This document shows, in pieces, positions 45,350 through 53,880 of a stretch of DNA of 64,000 bases. Source of the DNA: CAVQSS01 sp963746605 (lineage in GTDB: Bacteria > Desulfobacterota > RBG-13-43-22); NCBI GenBank assembly GCA_963746605.1, contig CAVVCH010000002.1, positions 146,623 through 210,622 of the forward strand. The letters run 5' to 3'. The notes beneath the pieces are model-generated. The model did not search any database, was not told the origin of the DNA, and was given only the letters and a program-made list of their open reading frames with translations. Position 1 is the first letter of the stretch; each line of letters begins with the position of its first letter. The position numbers were made by a program, and so were the translations under genes.

Positions 45350-46491
45350 TTATTTCTCCTTGTCTGGTTTTTATCGGGAACAGCCTTGGATGGGGCTGTC
45401 GATGATTCGCAGGAACTGATGGGCATGGTGATTTTGGCCACCGCCCCCTTGTCCCGGCCGCTGGCCAGGGTGAAGGAGCCGCCCGGGTGCTCTTCAATAA
45501 TTCGTTTGGAAACCGACAATCCCAGGCCGGTTCCCTGTTTCTTGGTGGTATAGAAGGGGACGAAGATTTTGTCCATTTCCGGTTCGGGAATGCCGGGCCC
45601 CTCATCGGAGATGGTAATTTCTGCCCGGTCTTCCAGACACCGGGCGCCAATGGTCAATTTCCCCCCCTGGTTCATGGCCTCCATGCCATTCCGGGACAAA
45701 TTCAAAATGACTTGCTTTAGTTTGTCTTTATCCCCCTCTACCATAACCTGTGCAGCGGGGACCTCCAAAACCACTTGGATCTGTTTCTTCCGGGCTTCCT
45801 CTCGGATCAGTTCCTGAACCTCTTTAAGCAGGGCGGCCATGTCGATGACTCCCAAGTTCAACGTCTTGGGCCGGTAAAGGTCCCGCAGTTCTCCGATCAG
45901 GTCTTCCAGGCGCTGCACTTCATCGGTGATGATTTGCAGTTTGGACATGCTTTTGGGATCCGGGGCGGAACGCAGTAACTGGCGGGCATATCCTCCGATC
46001 ATCACCAGAGGATTTTTGATCTCGTGGGAAACCTCGGCCACCAACTGGCCCAAGGCGGCCAATCGTTCGGATTGCAAAACCTGTTCCTGGAGGGCCTTGG
46101 TTTCCGTCAGGTCCCGGATGATTCCGGTAAAAAAGGTCTTTTCCCCGATATTGGAAACCGAAAAGGAAATGGAAAGGGGAAACAGTTCCCCATTTTTACG
46201 CGACGTCAGGAATTCCGATTGGTGGCCGATGAGCTTGGGTTTACGGGTGTCCAGATAGCGGGCCACCGCTTGCCGGTGACCCTGGGAACACTGGGGGGTC
46301 AGGATGACCCCCAGGTCTTTTCCCAAGATCTCCGCCCGGCTTACGCCAAAGATCCGCTCGGCCGCTCGATTAAAAATGACCACCCGATGACTTTCGTCAA
46401 TGGTGACGAAACCCTCATTGGTATTTTCGATGGCGCCCTGGAGGATCGTTAAGGCCTGATTGGACTCCCGGTAAGGATCGGTTTCATCCAT
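45346..46491 (-). CDS. Soluble PAS-domain histidine kinase
   Basis: 381 residues without membrane segments. A PAS domain covers about residues 15-130 (IENTNEGFVTIDESHRVVIFNRAAERIFG), followed by the H box VAEVSHEIKNPLVMIGGYARQ and a HATPase domain (NLSRNGMEAMNQGG, ISDEGPGIPEPEMDKIFVPFYTTKKQGTGLGL). No response regulator is encoded beside it. Translationally coupled to fprA, and 8 bp downstream of rubredoxin, so a redox or oxygen sensor controlling this island is plausible. The PAS ligand is unknown. Confidence 0.9.
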   Translation of the reverse strand: MDETDPYRESNQALTILQGAIENTNEGFVTIDESHRVVIFNRAAERIFGVSRAEILGKDLGVILTPQCSQGHRQAVARYLDTRKPKLIGHQSEFLTSRKNGELFPLSISFSVSNIGEKTFFTGIIRDLTETKALQEQVLQSERLAALGQLVAEVSHEIKNPLVMIGGYARQLLRSAPDPKSMSKLQIITDEVQRLEDLIGELRDLYRPKTLNLGVIDMAALLKEVQELIREEARKKQIQVVLEVPAAQVMVEGDKDKLKQVILNLSRNGMEAMNQGGKLTIGARCLEDRAEITISDEGPGIPEPEMDKIFVPFYTTKKQGTGLGLSVSKRIIEEHPGGSFTLASGRDKGAVAKITMPISSCESSTAPSKAVPDKNQTRRNK

Positions 46492-46499
46492 AAAAAGGG

Positions 46500-46658
46500 T
46501 TATTCGGCCTCAAACTGGTCTTTGGCCGCCCCGCACACCGGACAGACCCAGGTGTCCGGAAGGTCTTCGAATTTGGTTCCGGGTTTAATGCCGCTATCCG
46601 GGTCACCGGCGGCCGGATCATACACATACCCACATACTCCACAGACATAGCGTTTCAT
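46500..46658 (-). CDS. Rubredoxin
   Basis: A 52-residue protein beginning MKRYVCGVCGYVYDPAAGD and ending with DTWVCPVCGAAKDQFEAE: both CxxCG iron knuckles are canonical. The ATG at 46658 follows a strong AAAGGAGG box. It is the likely electron donor to FprA and rubrerythrin encoded just downstream. Confidence 0.97.
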   Translation of the reverse strand: MKRYVCGVCGYVYDPAAGDPDSGIKPGTKFEDLPDTWVCPVCGAAKDQFEAE

Positions 46659-46718
46659 GGTTCTTCCTCCTTTTTTTGGGTTCTGGACGAAACCGTGGCC
46701 TTTGGAACGATCCTTACC

Positions 46719-46919
46719 TCAGGAAATGACTTCGTATCCGGCTTTTTTAATTTTCTCCTTAATCAGGTTCAGATCCACCGGATTGGTTTCCGTGAAGGTG
46801 GCTTCCGCCTTTTCCAAATTTACGGTGATATCCTCCAGTCCTTCGATTTCCTTCAGGGCCTTCGTAACGGCCATGGCGCAATGGTTGCAGCTCATGCCTT
46901 TTATTTGGATTGAGGTCAT
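46719..46919 (-). CDS. Heavy-metal-associated (HMA) domain protein, CopZ-like
   Basis: 66 residues: MTSIQIKGMSCNHCAMAVTKAL with the metal-binding MxCxxC at residues 9-14, a beta-alpha-beta-beta-alpha-beta layout and AGYEVIS at the end. It is a likely cytoplasmic copper chaperone that could deliver Cu(I) to the CopA encoded at 51.5 kb. It sits 15 bp after the nifS-like gene in the redox island. Confidence 0.9.
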   Translation of the reverse strand: MTSIQIKGMSCNHCAMAVTKALKEIEGLEDITVNLEKAEATFTETNPVDLNLIKEKIKKAGYEVIS

Positions 46920-46934
46920 AATCCGCTCTCCTTT

Positions 46935-48113
46935 CTATCCTAATTTAGATGGTTTTTTGTAGAGGGGGGACATCTCCCGCAAGGACTGGACCACGTTCTT
47001 TAAGACCGCCAGAAAGCGATCGATGTCCGCCTCGGTGGTTTCCTGCCCGAAGGTCAGCACCAGCGTTCCCTGGGAATCGGCAAAATCCCGTCCGATGGCT
47101 AAAAGGACGTGGGAAGCCTGGAGGGCGCCGGCCGCGCAGGCCGAACGGGTGGAGACATAGATCTTTTCCTCGTCCAGCATGAGCACGATCCCTTCCCCTT
47201 CGATGTATTTGATGGAAACGGAGACTAAGTTGGGCAAGGAAAGTTCGGGATGGCCGTTGATGAATATCTCCTCCACGTTGTCCTGTAAGCCCTGGATCAG
47301 TCGAGTCTTTAAGACGAGTGCCCGTTTCACTCGGGTTTCCATCTCTTGCACCGCCAGTTCGGCCGCCGCTCCCATGCCGATAATCCCGATTAGATTTTCG
47401 GTCCCCGCTCGCTTGTTGTTTTCCTGGACCCCGCCGTCCAAGAGCGGCCAGAGGCTGGTGGCCTGCTTAACATAGAGGCCGCCTACCCCGGCCGGCCCAT
47501 AAAACTGGTTGGCCGAAAAACTGAGCAGATCCACATCCAGTTTTTGAACATCCACGGGAATCACCCCAACGGAAGTGACCGCATCTGTATGGAAAGGGAC
47601 TTTTCTCTCCCGGGTAATCCGGGCGATTTCTTCGATGGGCTGGATTGTCCCGATTTCATTATTACTGGCCATGATGGTCACCAGGATGGTCTGGGGGGTG
47701 ATGGCCTTGGCCACCTCGGCCGGGTCCACCCGTCCGGAGGAATCCACGGAAACGGAACTGACTTTGAAGTCGAGCATTCGCAGCCGGCGGAGGGTGCGCA
47801 AAACGGCGTTGTGCTCGATGTTGGAGGTGACGATATGATTCCCTTTGTCCCGGGTGGCCAGGGCCACGCCCTTGATGGCCTGATTGATGGATTCCGTGCC
47901 CCCGGAAGTGAAAACGATTTCTTTAGGATTGGCGCAGTTGAGCAGGCAGGCCACCTGACCCCGGGCTTTTTCCAGGGCCTCGGCGGCCTGGTCCCCTAAT
48001 TGGTGTTGACTGGAGGGGTTGCCGAAGTTTTTTCGAATCGCCTCAATCATGGCCTCCTGCACTTCCGGGAGAAGCGGGTTGGCCGACAGGTAATCCAGGT
48101 AAATGGGGGTCAT
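46935..48113 (-). CDS. NifS/IscS-like aminotransferase-fold protein without the PLP lysine
   Basis: 392 residues from the ATG at 48113 (MTPIYLDYLSANPLLPEVQEAM); a longer frame upstream overlaps nifU and was not chosen. Class-V features are present: GNPSSQHQLGDQA, FTSGGTESINQAI, NIEHNAVLRTL, MASNNEIGTIQPI and the active-site cysteine loop STRSACAAGA. But where cysteine desulfurases have His-Lys (the Schiff-base lysine), this reads LSFSANQFYGPAGVGG, Asn-Gln, and the preceding PLP-contacting Gln (DAAQ) is DAVT. No frame error is involved. It lies 11 bp after the nifU-like gene, so the pair should act together, but normal desulfurase chemistry is doubtful. Confidence 0.85.
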   Translation of the reverse strand: MTPIYLDYLSANPLLPEVQEAMIEAIRKNFGNPSSQHQLGDQAAEALEKARGQVACLLNCANPKEIVFTSGGTESINQAIKGVALATRDKGNHIVTSNIEHNAVLRTLRRLRMLDFKVSSVSVDSSGRVDPAEVAKAITPQTILVTIMASNNEIGTIQPIEEIARITRERKVPFHTDAVTSVGVIPVDVQKLDVDLLSFSANQFYGPAGVGGLYVKQATSLWPLLDGGVQENNKRAGTENLIGIIGMGAAAELAVQEMETRVKRALVLKTRLIQGLQDNVEEIFINGHPELSLPNLVSVSIKYIEGEGIVLMLDEEKIYVSTRSACAAGALQASHVLLAIGRDFADSQGTLVLTFGQETTEADIDRFLAVLKNVVQSLREMSPLYKKPSKLG

Positions 48114-48124
48114 CGTGGGTCCTC

Positions 48125-48655
48125 CTAGGCCGGTTGGGGGGGGGTGATGGTGTGCCCGCAGCTCTTGCACACCCCTTCGGCCTCGGTGACTTCCACATTG
48201 CAGTAGGGGCAGTAGCATTTTTCGCCATGGGTGTGGGCATGGGAAAGTACCGGGAACTCAACCCGTTTGGGTTCGGGAACCACTTTTCCGGTTTTTCGGT
48301 CTTCGTAGTTTTTGATCGCTTTCTGGAGGGCGTCCGCCCCCAGGTTGGAACAGTGGAGTTTGTTCTTGGGAAGCCCCTCCAGGGCCTCGGCCACATCTTT
48401 GTTGGTTATTTTTCGTGCTTCTTCCAGGCTCTTGCCCTTGGCCATTTCGGTCAGCATGCTCGATACGGCGATGGCCGCTCCGCACCCGAAGGTCTTGAAT
48501 TTGATATCGTCGATACGATCTTCCTTGACCTTTAAGTAAATAGTCATCATGTCGCCGCACAGTGGATTACCCACCTCACCAATGCCGTTGGCGTCTTCGA
48601 TTTCACCCACATTACGTGGGCTTTTAAAATGATCCATTACCGTTGCTGAATACAT
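48125..48655 (-). CDS. NifU/IscU-type Fe-S scaffold with C-terminal zinc ribbon
   Basis: 176 residues. The scaffold domain (1-125) has MDHFKSPRNVGEIEDANG, the three cluster cysteines in NPLCGDMM, FKTFGCGAAIA and LHCSNLGADA, as in NifU-N/IscU. The added tail (about 135-176) contains CYCPYCNVEVTEAEGVCKSCGHT, a zinc-ribbon-like pair of CxxC motifs preceded by HAHTHGEK. It starts the nifU-nifS-HMA-rubredoxin series. The tail is not part of ordinary IscU, and its role is unknown. Confidence 0.88.
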   Translation of the reverse strand: MYSATVMDHFKSPRNVGEIEDANGIGEVGNPLCGDMMTIYLKVKEDRIDDIKFKTFGCGAAIAVSSMLTEMAKGKSLEEARKITNKDVAEALEGLPKNKLHCSNLGADALQKAIKNYEDRKTGKVVPEPKRVEFPVLSHAHTHGEKCYCPYCNVEVTEAEGVCKSCGHTITPPQPA

Positions 48656-48834
48656 GGCGTACCCTCCAATTGAAAAAAATCAGATTAAACGAACCCTCTT
48701 GAAAAAGGACTGCCGGGAATCAAGCTTTCGGCTGCCTAAAATTAATCATTCTCCCCTCCGCTGTAAAGGCTAAGTTGGAAAAATATTTCATTTTATTTCT
48801 CCGGTAGCATGGTAATAAGTACACGCCTTTCGCA

Positions 48835-49170
48835 TTAAAATACCATTTTGGAAGCCGGCCTTCGCTCCGGGACGTAGGCTTGAGGGATCTTTCCCTCGTT
48901 CCAATCCTTGGAAACATATAAGTTGCAGTAACAGCTCCCGAATTCCTGCACATCCGGGGTCCGATACACGCAAGGGCAAAATATATCGGCGTCCATTTGG
49001 CGGTCCCCGGAGGCCAGACGACAGGGACAGGCCATATAGCCATAGCGTTCTTTGTTCAGTAGAAGGGCGGCGAGTAAGTCGTTTACCCTGTCCCGATCCT
49101 TATTAAAAAAATAGCCTTTGGGTTCCTGGGCCTTTTTCAACAGTTCGTAAAGTTTCTCGACCTCGGTCAT
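48835..49170 (-). CDS. Ferredoxin:thioredoxin reductase catalytic (beta) subunit-like
   Basis: 111 residues. The cysteine pattern ACPCRLASGD...IFCPCVYRTPDV...SCYCNLYV matches the CPC-CPC-CxC arrangement that binds the [4Fe-4S] cluster and active disulfide of FTR. N-terminal KDRDRVNDLLAALLLNKERYGY is also typical. Ends ERRPASKMVF. It would pass ferredoxin or other low-potential electrons to the glutaredoxin/thioredoxin encoded just upstream (4-bp overlap). Confidence 0.9.
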   Translation of the reverse strand: MTEVEKLYELLKKAQEPKGYFFNKDRDRVNDLLAALLLNKERYGYMACPCRLASGDRQMDADIFCPCVYRTPDVQEFGSCYCNLYVSKDWNEGKIPQAYVPERRPASKMVF

Positions 49171-49415
49171 ATGCCCAACGCCTCCTTGATTTCATTTTCT
49201 TTGAAACCAACAATGACCTTCTCCCCGATCTGGATCGTGGGGAAGGAACAACTGGGATTCAATCTCTTAACTTCTTCGATGATGGCGGTTCTTTCCTCAC
49301 CCTGAAGCAAATCCACATCAATAGCATCAAAAACGACATTGCAATCATGAAGGAACTTTTTTGTATTTTTGCAGTGACTACAAGTGCTTAAACTATACAT
49401 CTTAACCGGAGCCAT
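49167..49415 (-). CDS. Glutaredoxin-like protein
   Basis: 82 residues. The thioredoxin-fold CxxC is in YSLSTCSHCKNTKKFL (about residues 12-15) and the cis-Pro loop in SCSFPTIQIGEKVIVGF. It is translationally coupled to the FTR subunit, an arrangement that fits a ferredoxin-driven disulfide-reducing pair in an anaerobe. Confidence 0.9.
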   Translation of the reverse strand: MAPVKMYSLSTCSHCKNTKKFLHDCNVVFDAIDVDLLQGEERTAIIEEVKRLNPSCSFPTIQIGEKVIVGFKENEIKEALGI

Positions 49416-49456
49416 AACATGTTTCCCTTCTTGTCAGTAATTAATAAAGTCATCTC

Positions 49457-49505
49457 CCTCCGGCAAAGCCGGAGGCTTGAAATTTACCGGCCCCTCAAAG
49501 GGGCC
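49457..49505. repeat. Pair of short perfect hairpins, possible IS200/IS605-type remnant
   Basis: CCTCCGGC/GCCGGAGG (49457-49475, loop AAA) and GGCCCC/GGGGCC (49489-49505, loop TCAAA) follow each other. Subterminal hairpins next to a GCTTGAA stretch remind me of IS200/IS605 ends, but no transposase gene is present. The rest of 49416-49776 is non-coding. Confidence 0.35.
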
Positions 49506-49575
49506 TGACCGGATACTCATATTTCCTGGATTCCGGATCAAGTCCGGAATGACTACTTACCGGGATAGTGACGGA

Positions 49576-49684
49576 CTCGCAAAAAGTCCCAAACTGTCAT
49601 CCTGAACCCTTTGTCTGACTGTCATCCTGAGCGAATGCGAAGGATCTCGCTTCGGCTCAGGATAAACTCCGTGAAGGATCTCGG
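49576..49684. repeat. Dispersed GTCATCCTGAGC repeat, copy A
   Basis: Begins CTCGCAAAAAGTC and contains two GTCATCCTGA units followed by GCGAAGGATCTCG and AAACTCCGTGAAGGATC. Related copies are at 50484, 54297 and 61821 (leader shared). This is the kind of intergenic repeat common in environmental deltaproteobacterial and Chloroflexota genomes. Confidence 0.75.
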
Positions 49685-49776
49685 AACGGAAAAGAATAGT
49701 ATAATTCATTTCCAAACGAAAAGAAAACTTTAAGTAGGAGCAGAGGTATTGTCGAGTGGTCTGTCTTCGGGTCGGG

Positions 49777-50490
49777 TCAAACGCCGATCCGATAATACCA
49801 GCGCGCTAAAATCCGGGGAGGGATGCCTGCGAAAAATCCCGCCAGGATCATCTGGTTGATCCAGGTAGTTTTCCAGACGCCTAACTTTTTCCAGCGTCTT
49901 GATGAGGTAATAACCGGGAGTGGAATTATCGACAGGCGGCCGACCTTTCGCAATCTCAGGACCAGGTCCACATCCTCCAAAAGCGGGATCTCTTTAAAGC
50001 CGCGCAGTTTCTTGAACACGTCGGCGGGAATGAAAATAGCCTGATCCCCATAAGGAAGCTGAAATTTTTCGGCCCGCAGGTTGGCCATCTTCTCAACAAA
50101 GGCCGAGCCTTTTACCGCAGGCGCAAGCTGGAGACGAAAGGCCCCGCCAACCACCCGAGGGTTTCTAAAACATCGGTGGATGAGGTCGGCATACCCTACG
50201 GGCAAACGGCTATCGGCGTGCAGAAAAAGGAGGATATCCCCGTTGGCCGCGCCCGCGCCCAGGTTCATCTGCCGGGCTCTTCCCGGAGATGAAAAAAGTA
50301 CCAGGGCACCGAGGGATTGAGCGAGAACCGGTGTGCCGTCCCGGCTGCCCCCATCCACGACGATTACCTCCAGTCCGGGCTCTTTAGGGATCGAAGCCAG
50401 GGTGCCGGCGATACAATCGGCTTCATCGAGGGTGGGAATGATGATGGAAATGGAGATTGGTTCGGGAGTCAAGAAAGATAATCCCTGCAA
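49777..50490 (-). CDS. Glycosyltransferase, TIGR04283 (arsenosugar-biosynthesis-associated) type
   Basis: 237 residues, GT2 fold. ISIIIPTLDEADCIAGTLAS at the N-terminus, VVDGGSRDGTPVLAQ (nucleotide-sugar site), GRARQMNLGAGAANGDILLFLHADSRLP (DxD-like HAD), then GDQAIFIPADVFKKLRGFKEIPLLEDVDL. The family name reflects co-occurrence with arsenosugar genes; no arsenic methyltransferase is in the window, so the actual sugar acceptor is open. Separated from the next gene by a dispersed repeat. Confidence 0.85.
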   Translation of the reverse strand: MQGLSFLTPEPISISIIIPTLDEADCIAGTLASIPKEPGLEVIVVDGGSRDGTPVLAQSLGALVLFSSPGRARQMNLGAGAANGDILLFLHADSRLPVGYADLIHRCFRNPRVVGGAFRLQLAPAVKGSAFVEKMANLRAEKFQLPYGDQAIFIPADVFKKLRGFKEIPLLEDVDLVLRLRKVGRLSIIPLPVITSSRRWKKLGVWKTTWINQMILAGFFAGIPPRILARWYYRIGV

Positions 50491-50591
50491 AAAGCCCTAA
50501 ACTGTCATCCGGAGCCCTTCGCTTTGTCACCCTGAGCGAACACGAAGGATCTCGGCTTTCGGCTCAGGGTAAACTCCGCGAAGGATATTTC
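50484..50591. repeat. Dispersed GTCATCCTGAGC repeat, copy B
   Basis: Contains CTGCAAAAAGCCC, GTCATCCGGAGCCC, CCCTGAGCGAACACGAAGGATCTCGG and AAACTCCGCGAAGGATA. It overlaps the last ~25 bases of the TIGR04282-type gene, whose final residues and stop codon are encoded by the repeat. Confidence 0.75.
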
Positions 50592-51211
50592 AATCTGATA
50601 TTTTCGGCAAGGTCCTCCGGCCGGTCCACGTCCCTTAATCTAGGCAAAAGGGCGGTTTTCAGGCCCAATTGATTCGCCTTGAGCAGGGTATTTTTCAAGA
50701 CCTCTTTAGTCCCCCAGAAGATAGAGTTCCCGAAAAGCTCCGGCCGGCTGGCCTTCATTCCGATTAAATAGTAACCGCCGTCCCAAGCCGGTCCCAGGAC
50801 CAGGTCGTGATCAGTCAACCGTTCCAAAGATTCCTGAATGATGGCCGGAGTCAAATCCGGCAAATCCGAACCGATCAACACCACCCGTTTCCATCCTTGT
50901 CGGAAGGCTTTCTGGAAAGCCCGCTCCATGCGTGTACCCAGATCGCCCTTTTCCTGAATTACGTATACGAAATCCCGGCCCAACCATCCGGCCATCTGTT
51001 CCGGGCTGCCGCCGGAAAAGTGAATTTCCATCATCAAGGGATAGTTTTTATTTGCCTTTTGAACTTGAGCGACGATATTCTCCGTCATTTCGCGGTGGAG
51101 GCGGCAGGCGCCTTCCGGGCCTAAAACGGGAATGAGTCGGGTCTTGGTCAATCCCGGTTCAGGAAAGCGGGTGAATATGATAATTCCCCGTTGGGAGGAT
51201 GGATTCTTCAT
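50564..51211 (-). CDS. TIGR04282 / DUF2064 glycosyltransferase-like protein
   Basis: 215 residues. GIIIFTRFPEPGLTKTRLIPVLGPE at the N-terminus, VVLIGSDLPDLTPAIIQESL and LVLGPAWDGGYYLIGMKASRPELFGNSIFWGT are the signature blocks of the TIGR04282 family. DVDRPEDLAENIR marks the usual C-terminal end. The last residues (YPSRSLP) come from the dispersed repeat. It pairs with the TIGR04283 gene downstream, as is usual for these families. Confidence 0.87.
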   Translation of the reverse strand: MKNPSSQRGIIIFTRFPEPGLTKTRLIPVLGPEGACRLHREMTENIVAQVQKANKNYPLMMEIHFSGGSPEQMAGWLGRDFVYVIQEKGDLGTRMERAFQKAFRQGWKRVVLIGSDLPDLTPAIIQESLERLTDHDLVLGPAWDGGYYLIGMKASRPELFGNSIFWGTKEVLKNTLLKANQLGLKTALLPRLRDVDRPEDLAENIRLKYPSRSLP

Positions 51212-51455
51212 GGTTTGATGATTATAATCAACCTGAGCGTCTCATCAAGTTTTATCTGGGTCATCTCAAAAATCGGAATACGGATTTCGAATTTGTTTAG
51301 AACTTCCAATATGTTTGGTTTAGGTTGCCGGAAAAAGGATTGAGTTTTTTTACGCCTTGAGGCATGATTTTTACCGTTTACCCCAGACACAGGCTACTTG
51401 CCATACGATGACGAGGGGCCTGGTTGGATTTTAGGAGGGTTGGCAGCGATCTCAA

Positions 51456-53723
51456 ATGAAAAAGTCAGATAAACCGGAGATAGGCAACGAAAAGTTGGAG
51501 CAAGTGAACTTGTCCGTGGGTGGCATGAGCTGCGCCGCCTGCGTGGGCCGGGTGGAGCGGGCCCTGGGGGAACTGGAAGGGGTGAAGCAGGCCGCGGTCA
51601 ATTTCGCCACCGAAAAGGCCCAGATCCGCTTCGATCCCGGGATAGTCACCCTGGAAACATTCAAAAAGGCCATTGAAGACGCCGGTTATCAATACCGGGG
51701 ACTGGCTCTGGCCGAACTCCGGGACCGGGAACGGGAAGAGCGGGCAAAAGAACAGAAGCTTCTCAAGAAAAAATTCATTTTCAGCGTGGTGCTGGGGATC
51801 TTCATCATGGTCCTTTCCATGCCCCACTACCTTCCCTTCCTGAAGGACGTGCCCCATCAATTCCTTTTTGTCCTCGTCTTTATCCTGACCACCCCGGTGC
51901 AATTCTGGGCCGGAAAGCAATTCATCACCGGGGCCTGGGGGGCGGCCAGACACGGCAGCGCCGACATGAATACCCTGATCGCCGTAGGCACCCTGTCGGC
52001 TTACCTCTATTCTACGGTCGCCACTTTTTTCCCACATCTTTTTGAAGCAAGCGGGTTGAAGGCCGAGATTTATTTCGACAGCGCCGCCATGATTATCGCT
52101 CTGATTTTGCTCGGGCGCCTTCTGGAGTCCCGGGCCAAAGGACAAACCTCCGAAGCGATCCGCAAACTGATGGGGCTGGCCCCCAAAACCGCCCGGGTCA
52201 TCCGCAGCGGACAGGAGTTGGATATTCCTCTGGAGGAGGTCAGAAAAGGTGATCTCCTGCGCGTCCGGCCGGGGGAGAAGATCCCGGTGGACGGCCGGGT
52301 AAGGGAAGGCCAGTCGGCGGTCGATGAATCCATGCTGACCGGAGAGAGCCTGCCGGTGGACAAAAAACCCGGCGACGAGGTCATCGGGGCCACCTTGAAC
52401 AAGAGCGGCAGCTTCACCTTCGAAGCGACCCGCGTGGGCGAAGAAACGGCCCTGGCCCAGATCATCCGATTGGTGGAGCAGGCCCAGGGCAGCAAGGCCC
52501 CTATTCAGCGCCTGGCCGACAAAGTGGCCGGTGTTTTCGTGCCGGTGGTTATGGTCCTGGCCCTGCTAACCTTCATGGTCTGGTACCTCTGGGGGCCTCC
52601 GCCTACGCTCACTCTAGCCCTTTTAAATTTTGTGGCCGTCATGATCATCGCCTGCCCCTGCGCCCTGGGGCTGGCCACCCCCACGGCCATCATGGTCGGG
52701 ACCGGCAAAGGGGCCGAACACGGCATCCTGATCAAAGGGGGGGAAAGCCTGGAGTCCATCCATACCCTGACCACCATTGTTTTTGATAAAACCGGGACCC
52801 TGACCAAAGGACAATTAACGGTCACGGATATTGAGCCCGCGCCCGGACAGAAGACGGAGGAGGTTCTCGCCCTGGCGGCCGCCATGGAGCGGGGTTCGGA
52901 ACACCCCCTGGGAGAGGCCATCATTCGGAAGGCGAATGAACAGGGGCTGACCCCGGAAACCGTGGAGGATTTTGAGGCTCTGGCCGGATTGGGGGTTAAG
53001 GCTACCCTTCAGGGGCAAAGGCTGCTCTTGGGCAACCGGCGTCTCCTGGTTTTTGAGGGAGTCGCCTTGCAGGAATTCGAAAAGCTGGAAGCTCGTCTGG
53101 CCGGGCAGGGCAAGACCCTTATGTTTTTAGCCCGCGAAGGCCGCGTCCTGGGGGTGTTCGCCTTGGCTGATACCCTGAAGGAACACGCGGCCGAGGCGGT
53201 TACTTCTCTGAAAGAAATGGGGCTGGAAGTGATCATGCTCACCGGCGACAACCGGCAGACGGCCGAGGCGATCGGTCAATTGCTCCACCTGGACCGGGTG
53301 ATTCCCGAGGTGCTGCCCGAGGATAAGACCAGCCAGATTCAGGCCCTCCAGGCCCAGGGAAAAAAAGTGGCCATGGTCGGTGACGGAATCAACGACGCTC
53401 CGGCCCTGGCCCAGGCCGACGTGGGCATCGCCATCGGCAGCGGCACCGATGTGGCCATGGAGGCCTCGGACATCACCCTGATCCGCGACGACTTGCGGGC
53501 CATTATTACCGCCATCCAACTCTCTCGGCGGACCATCCAAACCATCCGCCAGAATCTCTTCTGGGCCTTCTTTTACAATATCCTGGGGATTCCCATTGCC
53601 GCCGGCACCCTCTACCCCTTCTGGGGGATCCTGCTCAACCCCATCCTGGCTTCCGCGGCCATGGCCTTCAGTTCGGTCTCGGTGGTCAGTAATTCTCTGC
53701 GTTTGCGACGGTTTAAGGTGTAA
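51456..53723 (+). CDS. copA: Copper-translocating P1B-type ATPase
   Basis: 755 residues. One N-terminal HMA domain with GGMSCAACVGRVERAL (Cys 26 and 29), eight membrane helices with the CPC motif in IIACPCALGLATPTA, the phosphorylation loop VFDKTGTLTKGQL, MLTGDNRQTAEAIG, and GDGINDAPALAQADVGIAIG. The C-terminal FYNILGIPIAAGTLYP and MAFSSVSVVSNSLRL are Cu(I)-type signatures. It exports Cu(I) from the cytoplasm. It is preceded by a GGAGGG box somewhat far (about 18 bp) from the ATG. The HMA protein at 46.8 kb may be its chaperone. Confidence 0.95.
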   Translation: MKKSDKPEIGNEKLEQVNLSVGGMSCAACVGRVERALGELEGVKQAAVNFATEKAQIRFDPGIVTLETFKKAIEDAGYQYRGLALAELRDREREERAKEQKLLKKKFIFSVVLGIFIMVLSMPHYLPFLKDVPHQFLFVLVFILTTPVQFWAGKQFITGAWGAARHGSADMNTLIAVGTLSAYLYSTVATFFPHLFEASGLKAEIYFDSAAMIIALILLGRLLESRAKGQTSEAIRKLMGLAPKTARVIRSGQELDIPLEEVRKGDLLRVRPGEKIPVDGRVREGQSAVDESMLTGESLPVDKKPGDEVIGATLNKSGSFTFEATRVGEETALAQIIRLVEQAQGSKAPIQRLADKVAGVFVPVVMVLALLTFMVWYLWGPPPTLTLALLNFVAVMIIACPCALGLATPTAIMVGTGKGAEHGILIKGGESLESIHTLTTIVFDKTGTLTKGQLTVTDIEPAPGQKTEEVLALAAAMERGSEHPLGEAIIRKANEQGLTPETVEDFEALAGLGVKATLQGQRLLLGNRRLLVFEGVALQEFEKLEARLAGQGKTLMFLAREGRVLGVFALADTLKEHAAEAVTSLKEMGLEVIMLTGDNRQTAEAIGQLLHLDRVIPEVLPEDKTSQIQALQAQGKKVAMVGDGINDAPALAQADVGIAIGSGTDVAMEASDITLIRDDLRAIITAIQLSRRTIQTIRQNLFWAFFYNILGIPIAAGTLYPFWGILLNPILASAAMAFSSVSVVSNSLRLRRFKV

Positions 53724-53880
53724 GGGAAGGCGGGGAGGGGAAAAAGAACACGAAGATGGAAGAAGGGAGATGGAAGAGGGGAGAAAAGAGAAGCAATGCA
53801 AGCAGGTGGAATGGATTAGGTCAAGCGGATTCACTTATGTTGAAAACCCAATCAATAATTGAACCAGAAGGGAGAGCTTT

